Notes under the pieces: generated by a model
Seen by the model: only the letters and a program-made list of their open reading frames with translations
Told to the model about the DNA's origin: nothing
Database searches by the model: none
NCBI RefSeq assembly: GCF_009857915.1
Contig: NZ_WWCM01000001.1
Span: 372,001-436,000, forward strand
From: Duganella qianjiadongensis
GTDB lineage: Bacteria; Pseudomonadota; Gammaproteobacteria; Burkholderiales; Burkholderiaceae_D
Length of the DNA: 64,000 nucleotides
Reading direction: 5' to 3'
Made by a program: the position numbers and the translations under genes
Shown here: positions 57,299-64,000 of the stretch, piece by piece
How positions within the stretch are numbered: position 1 is the first letter of the stretch
Layout: every line of letters starts with the position of its first letter

Positions 57299-57327
57299 TA
57301 CACAGCGGAGCCAATCTGCTGTATAGT
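57299..57327 (+). promoter_or_regulatory. Candidate promoter of rhlE
   Basis: -35 TACACA (57299-57304, four of six), 17-bp spacer, -10 TATAGT (57322-57327, five of six). It would give a 5' leader of about 280 nt. Confidence 0.45.
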
Positions 57328-57471
57328 ACCGCCCGTACGCTGGCTGCAACAAACGGGCAGTGCCCCTTGTTAGCCAGATAATGTTGTTAGTGATAGCAGC
57401 ATTAGCATTTAGCAGCATCGCAAGCCTTTAGCGCATCATCCTGATGTCGTTTATAAAGCCCTCCCGCCTTT

Positions 57472-57600
57472 GGTGTCGCACCTGACACCGTCCCGGCGCA
57501 AAGCTTTTGTGCCGAAATTTCATTCGATTTTGATTGAGTCATTTCGTTTTGGCAGGCGTTGCTATTTCGCGTTCGGTTGTTACTCCGAACGCCGTTTTTT
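57472..57600 (+). promoter_or_regulatory. Structured rhlE leader ending in a terminator-like hairpin
   Basis: The 369-bp gap between fabI and rhlE holds no convincing gene. Its end has three stem-loops: GGTGTC/GACACC (57472-57489), CGGCGCAAAGC/GCTTTTGTGCCG (57494-57514) and GCGTTCGG (57569-57576) with CCGAACGC (57585-57592). The third is followed by CG and six T (57595-57600), just 13 bp before the rhlE ATG. It has the form of an intrinsic terminator inside the leader, suggesting attenuation or autoregulation. The ribosome site before the ATG is weak. Confidence 0.6.
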
Positions 57601-57613
57601 ACGAAAGAACAGC

Positions 57614-59005
57614 ATGACATTTGAAGCACTTGGTCTCAACACGTCCATTATCAAAGCCCTGACCGACGCCGGCTACACCAAGCCTACGCCGGTGCAAGAG
57701 CAAGCGGTACCCGCCGCGATTGCCGGCAAGGACTTGTTAGTTTCCTCGCAAACCGGTTCCGGCAAAACGGCAGCATTCATGCTGCCGTCGCTGCACCGCC
57801 TGTCCGCCATCGACCCTGCCGTCGGCGGCAAAACCCACAATCAGGAAATGCAAGCTGCCCGTGCGCGCGGCGAGCGTCCCCGTTTCAAGCCAGCCCAGCC
57901 AAAAATGCTGGTACTGACCCCGACCCGCGAACTGGCTTTGCAGGTCACCACCAATACCGATAAATACAGCGTCAACCTGCGCCGCCTGAAAGCCGTCTCG
58001 ATTCTGGGCGGTATGCCTTACCCGAAACAGATGCAACTGCTGGCCAAGAATCCGGAAATTCTGGTGGCTACCCCGGGCCGTCTGATCGACCACATGGAAT
58101 CGGGCAAAATCGACTTCTCGCAACTGGAAATTCTGGTGCTGGACGAAGCCGACCGCATGCTGGACATGGGCTTCATCGACGACATCGAAAAAATCGTTGC
58201 CGCCACCCCGGCCAGCCGCCAGACCATGCTGTTCTCGGCGACGCTGGACGGCGTGGTAGGCAATATGGCACGCCGCATCACCAAGGACCCGCAGATCATC
58301 CAGATCATGACGGCCGCCAACAAGCATGAGAACATCACCCAGCGCGTGCACTTCGTCGACGACCTGTCGCACAAGAACCGCCTGCTGGACCACCTGCTGC
58401 GCGATGAAGCGCTGGATCAGGCGGTCGTGTTCACCGCCACCAAACGCGACGCCGACACCATCGCCGACCGTCTGAATATCGCCGGTTTCTCGGCTGCCGC
58501 ACTGCATGGCGACATGCATCAGGGCGCCCGTAACCGCACGCTGGAAAGCCTGCGCCGCGGCCAGGTGAAGATCCTGATCGCCACCGACGTTGCCGCCCGC
58601 GGTATCGACGTGCCGAGCATCACCCACGTGTTCAACTACGACCTGCCGAAGTTCCCGGAAGACTATGTGCACCGCATCGGCCGTACCGGCCGTGCCGGCC
58701 GCAACGGTCTGGCCATCTCGCTGGTCAACCACGCCGAAGGCATGAACGTGAAGCGCATCGAGCGCTTCACCAAGCAGCTGATTCCGGTCAACGTGATCGA
58801 AGGCTACGAGCCTAAGAAAACCAGTTTCCCGCCACGTTCGACTTCGCGTCCGGGCGGCTGGAAGCCGGGTGACAACCGTGCCGGCGCCAAACCGGGCCAG
58901 CGCAGCTTCAGCAAGCCGGGCGCGCCGCGCAAAGAAGGCGGCTACAAGGGCAGCAACCCGCGCAGCAGCGATGGCTCTGCACGCCGCAGCTACGGCGACC
59001 GTTAA
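57614..59005 (+). CDS. rhlE: DEAD-box RNA helicase, RhlE family
   Basis: A 463-residue DEAD-box helicase from the ATG at 57614 (MTFEALGLNTSIIKALTDAG). The Q motif, Walker A SQTGSGKT, PTRELALQ, LVLDEADRMLDMGF, SAT, and HRIGRTGRAGRNG are all present. The C-terminal ~90 residues are basic, rich in Gly/Ser/Pro/Arg (RAGAKPGQRSFSKPG), an RNA-binding tail typical of RhlE. RhlE acts in ribosome assembly and RNA decay, often cold-induced. A 280-nt structured leader with a terminator-like hairpin precedes it. Confidence 0.95.
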   Translation: MTFEALGLNTSIIKALTDAGYTKPTPVQEQAVPAAIAGKDLLVSSQTGSGKTAAFMLPSLHRLSAIDPAVGGKTHNQEMQAARARGERPRFKPAQPKMLVLTPTRELALQVTTNTDKYSVNLRRLKAVSILGGMPYPKQMQLLAKNPEILVATPGRLIDHMESGKIDFSQLEILVLDEADRMLDMGFIDDIEKIVAATPASRQTMLFSATLDGVVGNMARRITKDPQIIQIMTAANKHENITQRVHFVDDLSHKNRLLDHLLRDEALDQAVVFTATKRDADTIADRLNIAGFSAAALHGDMHQGARNRTLESLRRGQVKILIATDVAARGIDVPSITHVFNYDLPKFPEDYVHRIGRTGRAGRNGLAISLVNHAEGMNVKRIERFTKQLIPVNVIEGYEPKKTSFPPRSTSRPGGWKPGDNRAGAKPGQRSFSKPGAPRKEGGYKGSNPRSSDGSARRSYGDR

Positions 59006-59045
59006 TCGGCCGCCGCACCCGGGCCTGACCGGGTAAAAACACCAC

Positions 59046-59082
59046 AACGCCACCGCCAGTCACACTGCCGGTGGCGTTTTTT
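59046..59082 (+). terminator. Rho-independent terminator of rhlE
   Basis: Stem AACGCCACCG (59046-59055) with CGGTGGCGTT (59069-59078), then six T to 59082. A textbook intrinsic terminator, 40 bp after the rhlE stop. Confidence 0.9.
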
Positions 59083-59127
59083 CTGTCAGCGTCTACAATA
59101 TCCGTTCCGCCAGCCCGTCTTCAGGGC

Positions 59128-59685
59128 ATGACTCCCGCGCAAACCATGACAGAACAGGCTATCACCGCCACCGTGCTCAAGGAGCGTTCACGCCTCGGCA
59201 ACTTCATCCGCCGCCGCGTGGCCGATCCCACCGATGCCGACGACATCCTGCAGGATGTGTTCCATGAGTTCGTGCAGGCCTATCGCCTACCGGAACCGAT
59301 AGAACAGGTCACTGCGTGGCTGTACCGCGTGGCACGCAACCGCATCATCGACCGCTTCCGCAAGAAGCGCGAAGTAGCCCTGGCCGATCTGGCAGGCAGC
59401 GATGATGACGGCGATGAATACCACCTCGACCTGCTGCTCCCCTCGCCCGATGGCGGGCCGGAAGAGGCCTACGCGCGCGCCATGCTGCTGGAAGAACTGC
59501 AGGCCGCACTGGACGATCTGCCCGCCGCCCAGCGCGAAGTGTTCGTCGCCCACGAACTCGATGGCGTGAGCTTCAAGGAAATGGCCGAGGCCAGCGGCAC
59601 CCCGATCAACACTCTGCTGGCACGCAAGCGCTATGCCGTGCAATATCTGCGCGCTCGCCTGCAATACCTGTACCAGCCCGAATAA
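59128..59685 (+). CDS. ECF-type sigma-70 family RNA polymerase sigma factor
   Basis: About 185 residues from the ATG at 59128; a second ATG at 59146 (MTEQAITATVLKERSR) is an alternative, and neither has a strong ribosome site. Region 2 is DADDILQDVFHEFVQAY with TAWLYRVARNRIIDRFRKKR (-10 recognition); region 4 is LPAAQREVFVAHELDGVSFKEMAEASG with TPINTLLARKRYAVQYLRARL. The linker is acidic (SDDDGDEYHLD). The next gene, 22 bp on, encodes a small membrane protein rather than a typical anti-sigma factor, followed by an MFS gene. Regulon and stimulus unknown. Confidence 0.92.
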   Translation: MTPAQTMTEQAITATVLKERSRLGNFIRRRVADPTDADDILQDVFHEFVQAYRLPEPIEQVTAWLYRVARNRIIDRFRKKREVALADLAGSDDDGDEYHLDLLLPSPDGGPEEAYARAMLLEELQAALDDLPAAQREVFVAHELDGVSFKEMAEASGTPINTLLARKRYAVQYLRARLQYLYQPE

Positions 59686-59707
59686 GTAGCGAACTAGGAG
59701 AAACATC

Positions 59708-60034
59708 ATGAAATGGAAACTGCTCTTCATTCCCCTGATACTGGCTGCCATAGCCGCCATGTCCGGCGTCGTCATGTGGCTATGGAACGCCGTCATGCCC
59801 GGCATCTTCAGCGGCGTCCAGAGCATCGATTACTGGCATGCCATGGGCCTGCTGATACTATGCCGCATACTGTTCGGCGGCTTCCGCGGGCGTCATGGCC
59901 ACCACCACGGCTGGCACCACTCGCACCGCGAACGCTGGGCCCGCTGGCAAGCCATGACGCCGGAAGAACGCGCCCAGTTCCATAAAGACCGCGGCATTTT
60001 CTGCCGTCCCAAACCTGAAGAAAAGAGCGAATGA
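59708..60034 (+). CDS. Small His-rich membrane protein, unknown function
   Basis: A 108-residue protein with a good ribosome site (TAGGAG). Two hydrophobic helices (about 4-26 and 44-58) are followed by an Arg/His-rich loop, GRHGHHHGWHHSHRERW, and a soluble tail starting WQAMTPEERAQFHKD. The histidine cluster suggests metal binding. It lies between an ECF sigma gene and an MFS exporter and shares the ATGA overlap with the latter. It could be a sigma regulator, a metal sensor, or an accessory of the exporter. I recognise no named family. Confidence 0.75.
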   Translation: MKWKLLFIPLILAAIAAMSGVVMWLWNAVMPGIFSGVQSIDYWHAMGLLILCRILFGGFRGRHGHHHGWHHSHRERWARWQAMTPEERAQFHKDRGIFCRPKPEEKSE

Positions 60035-61263
60035 AAAAAACCTCCGCCACCCCGTTTAGCGGCTACCAGAAAATCGTCGTCGGCCTGCTGGCTTTCCTGC
60101 AGTTCGCCGTCATCCTCGACTTCATGCTGATGTCGCCGCTGGGGGCGCTGATCATGCCGGCGCTGCAGATCAGCCCCAGCCAGTTCGGTCTGGTGGTATC
60201 GGCCTATGCTTTCAGCGCCGGCATATCCGGCCTGCTCACGGCCGGTTTCGCCGACCGCTACGACCGCAAGCGTCTGCTGCTATTCTTCTATACCGGCTTC
60301 ATCCTCGGCACCCTGTGGTGCGGCCTGGCCCAGAGCTTCGAGTCGCTACTGCTGGCACGCATCGTCACCGGCCTGTTCGGCGGCGTGATCGGCTCGGTCG
60401 TGCTGGCCATTGCCACCGATCTGTTCGCAGCGGAGCAGCGCGGCCGCGTGATGGGCCTGATCCAGACTGCCTTCGCCGCCAGTCAGGTGCTGGGCCTGCC
60501 GGCCGGCATCTACCTGTCCAATCAGTGGAACTGGCACGTGCCCTTCATTGCCATGGCCCTGTTCGGTCTGGCCGGCGGCCTGCTGGTGGCGTGGCAGATG
60601 CAGCCGGTGAATGCCCACCTCAAACAGCCGCAGGAACATAGCGCATGGCTGCACCTGTACCACACGCTGACCGAGCGCGAGCACCTGCTGGCGTTTGCCA
60701 TCACTGCCCTGCTCAGTACGGGCGGCTTCATGCTGATGCCGTTCGGCAGCGCCTACGTGGTCAACAATCTCGGTATTTCGCTCGATCACCTGCCCACCAT
60801 CTATCTGGTGACGGGCCTGTGTACCATCTTTATCGGGCCGCTGGTGGGCAAGGCCGCCGACAGCGTGGGCAAATTCCGCGTCTATCTGTTCGGCACGGCG
60901 CTGTCCATCGTGATGGTGCTGATCTACACCAATCTCGGTCACATCCCGCTGCTGGCGCTGATCATTATCAACACCTTGCTATTTATCGGCATCTTCTCGC
61001 GCATGATCCCCGTGCAGGCCATGATGTCCACCGTTCCGACGCCGACCAAACGGGGCGCCTTCAACGCCATCAGCGCTTCCATCCAGCAGCTCTCGGGCGG
61101 TCTGGCTTCGGTGGTGGCCGGACATATCGTGGCACGGGGCGTCAGCGGCGAATTGCTGCATTTCGACCGCATCGGCTACGTGGTGGTCGCTTCCGCTTTG
61201 CTAGCGATGATACTGGTGTGGCGTTTGCACCAGCAACTGGCGCTGCGGCCACGGCAATCTTGA
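60031..61263 (+). CDS. MFS transporter (DHA1-like drug/metabolite exporter)
   Basis: A 410-residue major facilitator with twelve predicted helices. The A-motif reads GFADRYDRKRLL, the region after it GLAQSFESLLLARIVTGLFGG, and the second half has GPLVGKAADSVGKFRVY. The closest pattern is AraJ/NepI-type DHA1 exporters; substrate unknown. Its ATG overlaps the stop of the His-rich membrane protein (ATGA), so the two are translationally coupled and probably controlled with the ECF sigma gene. Confidence 0.9.
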   Translation: MKKTSATPFSGYQKIVVGLLAFLQFAVILDFMLMSPLGALIMPALQISPSQFGLVVSAYAFSAGISGLLTAGFADRYDRKRLLLFFYTGFILGTLWCGLAQSFESLLLARIVTGLFGGVIGSVVLAIATDLFAAEQRGRVMGLIQTAFAASQVLGLPAGIYLSNQWNWHVPFIAMALFGLAGGLLVAWQMQPVNAHLKQPQEHSAWLHLYHTLTEREHLLAFAITALLSTGGFMLMPFGSAYVVNNLGISLDHLPTIYLVTGLCTIFIGPLVGKAADSVGKFRVYLFGTALSIVMVLIYTNLGHIPLLALIIINTLLFIGIFSRMIPVQAMMSTVPTPTKRGAFNAISASIQQLSGGLASVVAGHIVARGVSGELLHFDRIGYVVVASALLAMILVWRLHQQLALRPRQS

Positions 61264-61300
61264 GATTCTGTCCAAGACAATGAAATAATTGAATATATTG

Positions 61301-61331
61301 TTGCCGCACGGCATCTTTTTTGTACTATAAT
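61301..61331 (+). promoter_or_regulatory. Candidate promoter of the 69-aa ORF
   Basis: Perfect -10 TATAAT (61326-61331). A -35 TTGCCG (61301-61306) is present but with a long 19-bp spacer, so the -35 is uncertain. Confidence 0.5.
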
Positions 61332-61385
61332 GGTTCATGTCGACTACCGCTCACCCGTTATTTATTACAGAAAGGGAAATAGCAC

Positions 61386-61595
61386 ATGAACCCGAGAACC
61401 ATGGATGCCGGCTGCCTGCGCGCGCTGCGCCGCCGCGGCCATTCCGATGCCAGCATCAGCGTGATGACGCCGGAAGAAGCTTTTTGCGAATACTGCGCCT
61501 ATCACGGCATCATGAACATGATGCCGGCCACGCTGGAAATGCTCGATAAGCTGCGCGCCGAAGCACCGGCCGCCGTCACTGCGCCCGCCGTCTGA
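61386..61595 (+). CDS. Small hypothetical protein, 69 aa
   Basis: A 69-residue ORF (MNPRTMDAGCLRALRRRGHS...), with GAAAGGGA 8 bases before the ATG. It is preceded by a TATAAT -10 and followed by a strong bidirectional terminator, which supports a real monocistronic gene. The middle FCEYCAYHGIMNMMPATLEM has a CxxC pair that may bind metal; there is no signal peptide or membrane segment. I recognise no family. Confidence 0.65.
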   Translation: MNPRTMDAGCLRALRRRGHSDASISVMTPEEAFCEYCAYHGIMNMMPATLEMLDKLRAEAPAAVTAPAV

Positions 61596-61638
61596 GCGCA
61601 GCCCCCAAAGCTGCGCCGCTGGCGTAGCGCATGAACGT

Positions 61639-61689
61639 AAAAAAGCCACCAGCAGCACTGAGCACGCTCAGGCTGATGGTGGCTTTTTT
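61639..61689. terminator. Bidirectional terminator between the 69-aa ORF and the DUF3297 gene
   Basis: A-run plus GCCACCA at 61639-61651, matching TGGTGGC plus a T-run to 61689, with an inner CTGAGC/GCTCAG stem. A-run and T-run on either side mean it can stop transcription from both directions. Confidence 0.9.
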
Positions 61690-61718
61690 ACGCTGCGGGC
61701 TAGCTACCCGCACAGCGT

Positions 61719-61967
61719 TTAACGGTAATAAGCTTCGACTTTGCCTTTCAGCTTGATCAGCATCGGGCGGCCATGGCGGTCCAGACTACGGCCGGCAGCG
61801 ACCTTGATCCAGCCTTCGCTGATGCAGTATTCGTCCACATCGAGGCGCTCTTTATCGTTGAAACGGATGCCGATATCGTGCTCGAAGATGGCGGCAACAT
61901 GGAATTTGCTGCGCGGGTCGATCGACAGGCGATCTGGCAGCGGAGGGAGTTGAGTAGTATCGTTCAT
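61719..61967 (-). CDS. DUF3297 family protein
   Basis: An 82-residue protein matching DUF3297: LPDRLSIDPRSKFHVAAIF, IGIRFNDKERLDVDEYCISEGWIKVAAG and KLKGKVEAYYR. These small basic proteins are common in Proteobacteria, often described as glutathione peroxidase-linked in older annotation without evidence; function unknown. Monocistronic, served by the bidirectional terminator. Confidence 0.9.
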   Translation of the reverse strand: MNDTTQLPPLPDRLSIDPRSKFHVAAIFEHDIGIRFNDKERLDVDEYCISEGWIKVAAGRSLDRHGRPMLIKLKGKVEAYYR

Positions 61968-62013
61968 GGCGCGATTATAGCATCAGCTCCCTACAGGCCC
62001 GCTAGCCTGACGC

Positions 62014-63213
62014 TCAGCTGGTCTTGAAGATCAGCTGGGCTACCCGCTGCAATTTCGGATACACCACCGGCACAGTCAGCATGGTGCTGCCTATCGCCAT
62101 CAGCAGCAGTGCGGTAAAGGTTTCGCTGGTGATGATCTGCTTGTCCAGCAGGATGTTGACGAAGATGATCATGATCAGTGCCTTGGTCTGCAGCAGCCAG
62201 CCGATGATCGATGCTTCACCGGGGCCCCACTTGAGGATCTTGCCGGCGATATGGATGCCGGCCAGCTTGCCCGACACGGAAGCGAACAGCATCACAGCGG
62301 CCACCACGAATACTGCCGTGCCGCCCATGGCCCAGTTGGTGCGCAAGCCGGTGCTGAGGAAGAATACCGGCATCACGGCCATCAGCACGTTGGCGCGCAG
62401 GAAGTCCATACGCTGCTGGTTGAACCATTCGGCATCCATCACGGCACCGGCCAGGAAAGCGCCCACCATGTAGTGCAGGCCGGCCCAGTCGGCGGCAAAG
62501 GCGCAGGCCGCAAGCCAGACGAAGGCCGCATACCAGCGGTCACGCTCTTCCAGCCACTGCATCAGGCGGCGGAACAGCACGGTCGCTACCGCAAACACCA
62601 CGAGAAAACCGAGCTGGCGGCCCATGCGCTCCCAGTCCAGCAGAATCACGGCCAGCACGCCCCAGATGGCGATATCGTCCAGACTGGCGTAGCGCAGAAT
62701 ACGCTGGCCGATAGGCTGGCGCAGGATTTCCAGTTTTTCCATCAGCAGGATCAGGATGGGCAGGGCTGTCACGGCGCAAGCCATGCCCACGCCCAGCACA
62801 AACTGCCAGCTCTGGGCTTTCGGCCCCATCCAGCCGGCATAGCCGAGCAGCCCCAGCGCGGCTACGCTGCCGAACAACAGCGGCACACCCAGCGCCAGAC
62901 CGGCGGTTATACCGCTCTCGCGCCTGTGCTCCCAGGCTTTTTTCAGATCCAGTTCGATACCGGCGATCATCACGAAGATCATCACGGCCCACCAGGCGAT
63001 GCCGTTCAGCGACTGCACCACCTGCGGATTGAAAACAAACTGATAGTATTCGGGATAGGCGCGGCCAAGAATGCCGGGCCCCAGCAGAATGCCGGTAATA
63101 ATCTGCACCACTACCAGCGGCGCATAGTAGTCGGTCTGGCCGACACGCCAGATCAGATAGGGCAGGCTGAATATGATCAGCATCGCGATCAGGAAGATTT
63201 CTGTGGTCGCCAT
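62014..63213 (-). CDS. Cation:proton antiporter, CPA2 family (Kef-like membrane domain)
   Basis: A 399-residue membrane protein with about 12 helices. CPA2 features are YYAPLVVVQIITGILLGPGIL, the segment IAGIELDLKKAWEH, and SLDDIAIWGVLAVILLDWER carrying the Asp pair used in ion coupling. The later part is LHYMVGAFLAGAVMDAEWF. It lacks the C-terminal TrkA-N/RCK domain of KefB/C, so regulation differs. Probable Na+/H+ or K+/H+ exchange. Divergent from the MarR gene. Confidence 0.88.
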   Translation of the reverse strand: MATTEIFLIAMLIIFSLPYLIWRVGQTDYYAPLVVVQIITGILLGPGILGRAYPEYYQFVFNPQVVQSLNGIAWWAVMIFVMIAGIELDLKKAWEHRRESGITAGLALGVPLLFGSVAALGLLGYAGWMGPKAQSWQFVLGVGMACAVTALPILILLMEKLEILRQPIGQRILRYASLDDIAIWGVLAVILLDWERMGRQLGFLVVFAVATVLFRRLMQWLEERDRWYAAFVWLAACAFAADWAGLHYMVGAFLAGAVMDAEWFNQQRMDFLRANVLMAVMPVFFLSTGLRTNWAMGGTAVFVVAAVMLFASVSGKLAGIHIAGKILKWGPGEASIIGWLLQTKALIMIIFVNILLDKQIITSETFTALLLMAIGSTMLTVPVVYPKLQRVAQLIFKTS

Positions 63214-63376
63214 GTGAAAAAGTCTCCGTATGGTTTTGTAGTTTAGGTAAAGCCGATTCTAGCCGGCGCGCCAATTCTAGCGCGGTTCATCGGAAAATTA
63301 CGTAAATCAGTCCAGATTCTCTCTGTTTAGTAAGACTGTAGTTTTATGTCACACATTGTCCAAAACAAAACAATGC

Positions 63377-63404
63377 TTGCAGTGCCGGAGAAATCCTATA
63401 TACT
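63377..63404 (+). promoter_or_regulatory. Promoter of the MarR regulator gene
   Basis: -35 TTGCAG (63377-63382), 16-bp spacer, -10 TATACT (63399-63404). The -10 overlaps the left arm of the palindrome at 63400-63419, implying autorepression. Confidence 0.65.
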
Positions 63405-63419
63405 TGCTTAATCAAGTAT
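63400..63419. promoter_or_regulatory. Palindromic operator, probable MarR binding site
   Basis: ATACTTG (63400-63406) and CAAGTAT (63413-63419) separated by CTTAAT: a 20-bp perfect inverted repeat, the size and shape of MarR operators, covering the -10 of the regulator gene. Confidence 0.65.
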
Positions 63420-63420
63420 T

Positions 63421-63451
63421 TATTCAGCATTTATCCAGCACTAATTCAGCG
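63421..63451 (+). repeat. Three phased direct repeats in the marR leader
   Basis: TATTCAGCAT (63421), TTATCCAGCA (63431) and TAATTCAGCG (63442) recur at 10-11 bp intervals between the operator and the marR start, one helical turn apart. They may be a second protein-binding site. Confidence 0.45.
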
Positions 63452-63489
63452 ACTAACAAATTTTACTAGCTTACGGAAAGTAGACACGC

Positions 63490-63954
63490 ATGAGCGAGCA
63501 ACACCTCCCCCTGCCCGATAGCGGCGCCGCGCTGGCACTGGCGCTCAGCCTGGCCCGCGCCCAGGCCACCATGGTGCGCCGGCTTGATCAGGTGCTGGGC
63601 TCCTATCACGGTATCAGCTTTGGCGACTTCATGCTGCTGAACTCGCTGGCGCGCGCGCCGGGCGGACGCATGCGCCGGGTCGATCTGGCCGAACGTCAGG
63701 GCCTGACCGCTTCGGGCGTCACGCGCACCCTGCTGCCGTTGGAAAAAATCGGCCTGATCGAACGCCAGCAGGACCCGCGCGATGCGCGCGTGGCCTATGC
63801 CGCCATTACGGAGAGCGGACGCGAACTGCTGCACAACGCCACCCCGGCAGCAGAACAGTGCAGCAAGGACCTGCTGCGCAACTGCCCTGCAGAACAGTAT
63901 CCCGCCCTGACGGACGCGCTGACCATCATCAGCGGCCTGCCCGGTGTGGCCTGA
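63490..63954 (+). CDS. MarR family transcriptional regulator
   Basis: A 154-residue winged-helix regulator. The recognition helix and wing read RRVDLAERQGLTASGVTRTL, LEKIGLIERQQDPRDARVAYA and ITESGRELL, typical MarR. N- and C-terminal helices form the dimer interface. Promoter and a perfect palindrome upstream indicate autoregulation. The next ORF starts 31 bp downstream and may be a target. Divergent from the CPA2 antiporter, another possible target. Confidence 0.9.
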   Translation: MSEQHLPLPDSGAALALALSLARAQATMVRRLDQVLGSYHGISFGDFMLLNSLARAPGGRMRRVDLAERQGLTASGVTRTLLPLEKIGLIERQQDPRDARVAYAAITESGRELLHNATPAAEQCSKDLLRNCPAEQYPALTDALTIISGLPGVA

Positions 63955-63985
63955 CCCCAGCACCCGAATAGAAACGGAGCTAGCT

Positions 63986-64000
63986 ATGCAAACCACGGCA
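63986..64000 (+). CDS. Start of a gene cut by the window edge
   Basis: An ATG at 63986 after ACGGAGC opens a frame MQTTA that runs off the window. It follows marR by 31 bp in the same direction, so may be co-transcribed. Five codons are too few to identify it. Confidence 0.35.

Noticed and set aside
57381..57431. A 16-codon hydrophobic ORF (MLLVIAALAFSSIASL) in the rhlE leader, possible leader peptide
   Set aside because: No Shine-Dalgarno sequence before the ATG and no codon pattern tied to the downstream hairpins; kept only as a note.

Overview
The window looks like chromosomal DNA of a GC-rich beta-proteobacterium, most likely Oxalobacteraceae (Massilia, Duganella or Janthinobacterium group). 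Three things point there: the housekeeping order carA-carB-greA-DUF4149 facing yhbY/rlmE, a complete pstSCAB-phoU-phoB-phoR locus divergent from ppk, and a PEP-CTERM protein. The genus is inference. I see no tRNA, rRNA, insertion sequence, prophage or CRISPR array.

Layout. 1-6.6 kb: end of rlmE, yhbY, a DUF4149 membrane protein, greA and carAB, with a clear sigma70 promoter and a structured leader before carA. 6.8-9.1 kb: PEP-CTERM LamG protein, GlcG/HbpS-like protein, patatin-like lipoprotein. 9.2-24.5 kb: an N-acetylgalactosamine (GalNAc) locus. The leftward arm encodes an exported GH31 enzyme, a TonB-dependent receptor and a Tat-exported GH109-type enzyme. The rightward arm encodes AgaS, a ROK kinase, AgaZ/GatZ, a DeoR regulator (AgaR), a GalNAc-6-P deacetylase and an MFS sugar permease with a large periplasmic insert. 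The divergent promoter region between the arms carries an array of CTTTCG(T/A)-type boxes, matching the CTTTC core published for proteobacterial AgaR. The inferred route is: uptake of alpha-GalNAc glycans, periplasmic release of GalNAc, import, phosphorylation, deacetylation, deamination/isomerisation to tagatose-6-P.

24.5-27.2 kb: glutathione S-transferase, MipA/OmpV protein, CPBP protease. 27.2-36.7 kb: phosphate block (phoR, phoB, phoU, pstBACS leftward; ppk and sixA rightward) around a 301-bp region full of CTGTCA half-sites. 36.8-47.1 kb: a 38-codon membrane ORF, polyamine-binding protein, an isolated fliD, PilZ protein, radA, alr, lplT, and a tightly overlapping tsaB-rimI-UDG-like-DUF1853 unit. 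47.2-54.6 kb: thioredoxin-like protein, an orphan molybdopterin oxidoreductase subunit, a PAS/GGDEF/EAL protein, DUF1993, DUF1289 and DUF1415. 54.8-64 kb: MltD-like transglycosylase, fabI, rhlE behind a structured leader ending in a terminator-like hairpin, an ECF sigma factor with a His-rich membrane protein and an MFS exporter, a 69-aa ORF, DUF3297, a CPA2 antiporter, and a MarR regulator with its own palindromic operator.

Most of the window is ordinary core genome. The parts most worth a second look are the AgaR box array and GalNAc locus, the insert in its permease, the rhlE and carA leaders, the degenerate UDG-like protein, the sigma-factor operon and the small ORFs.
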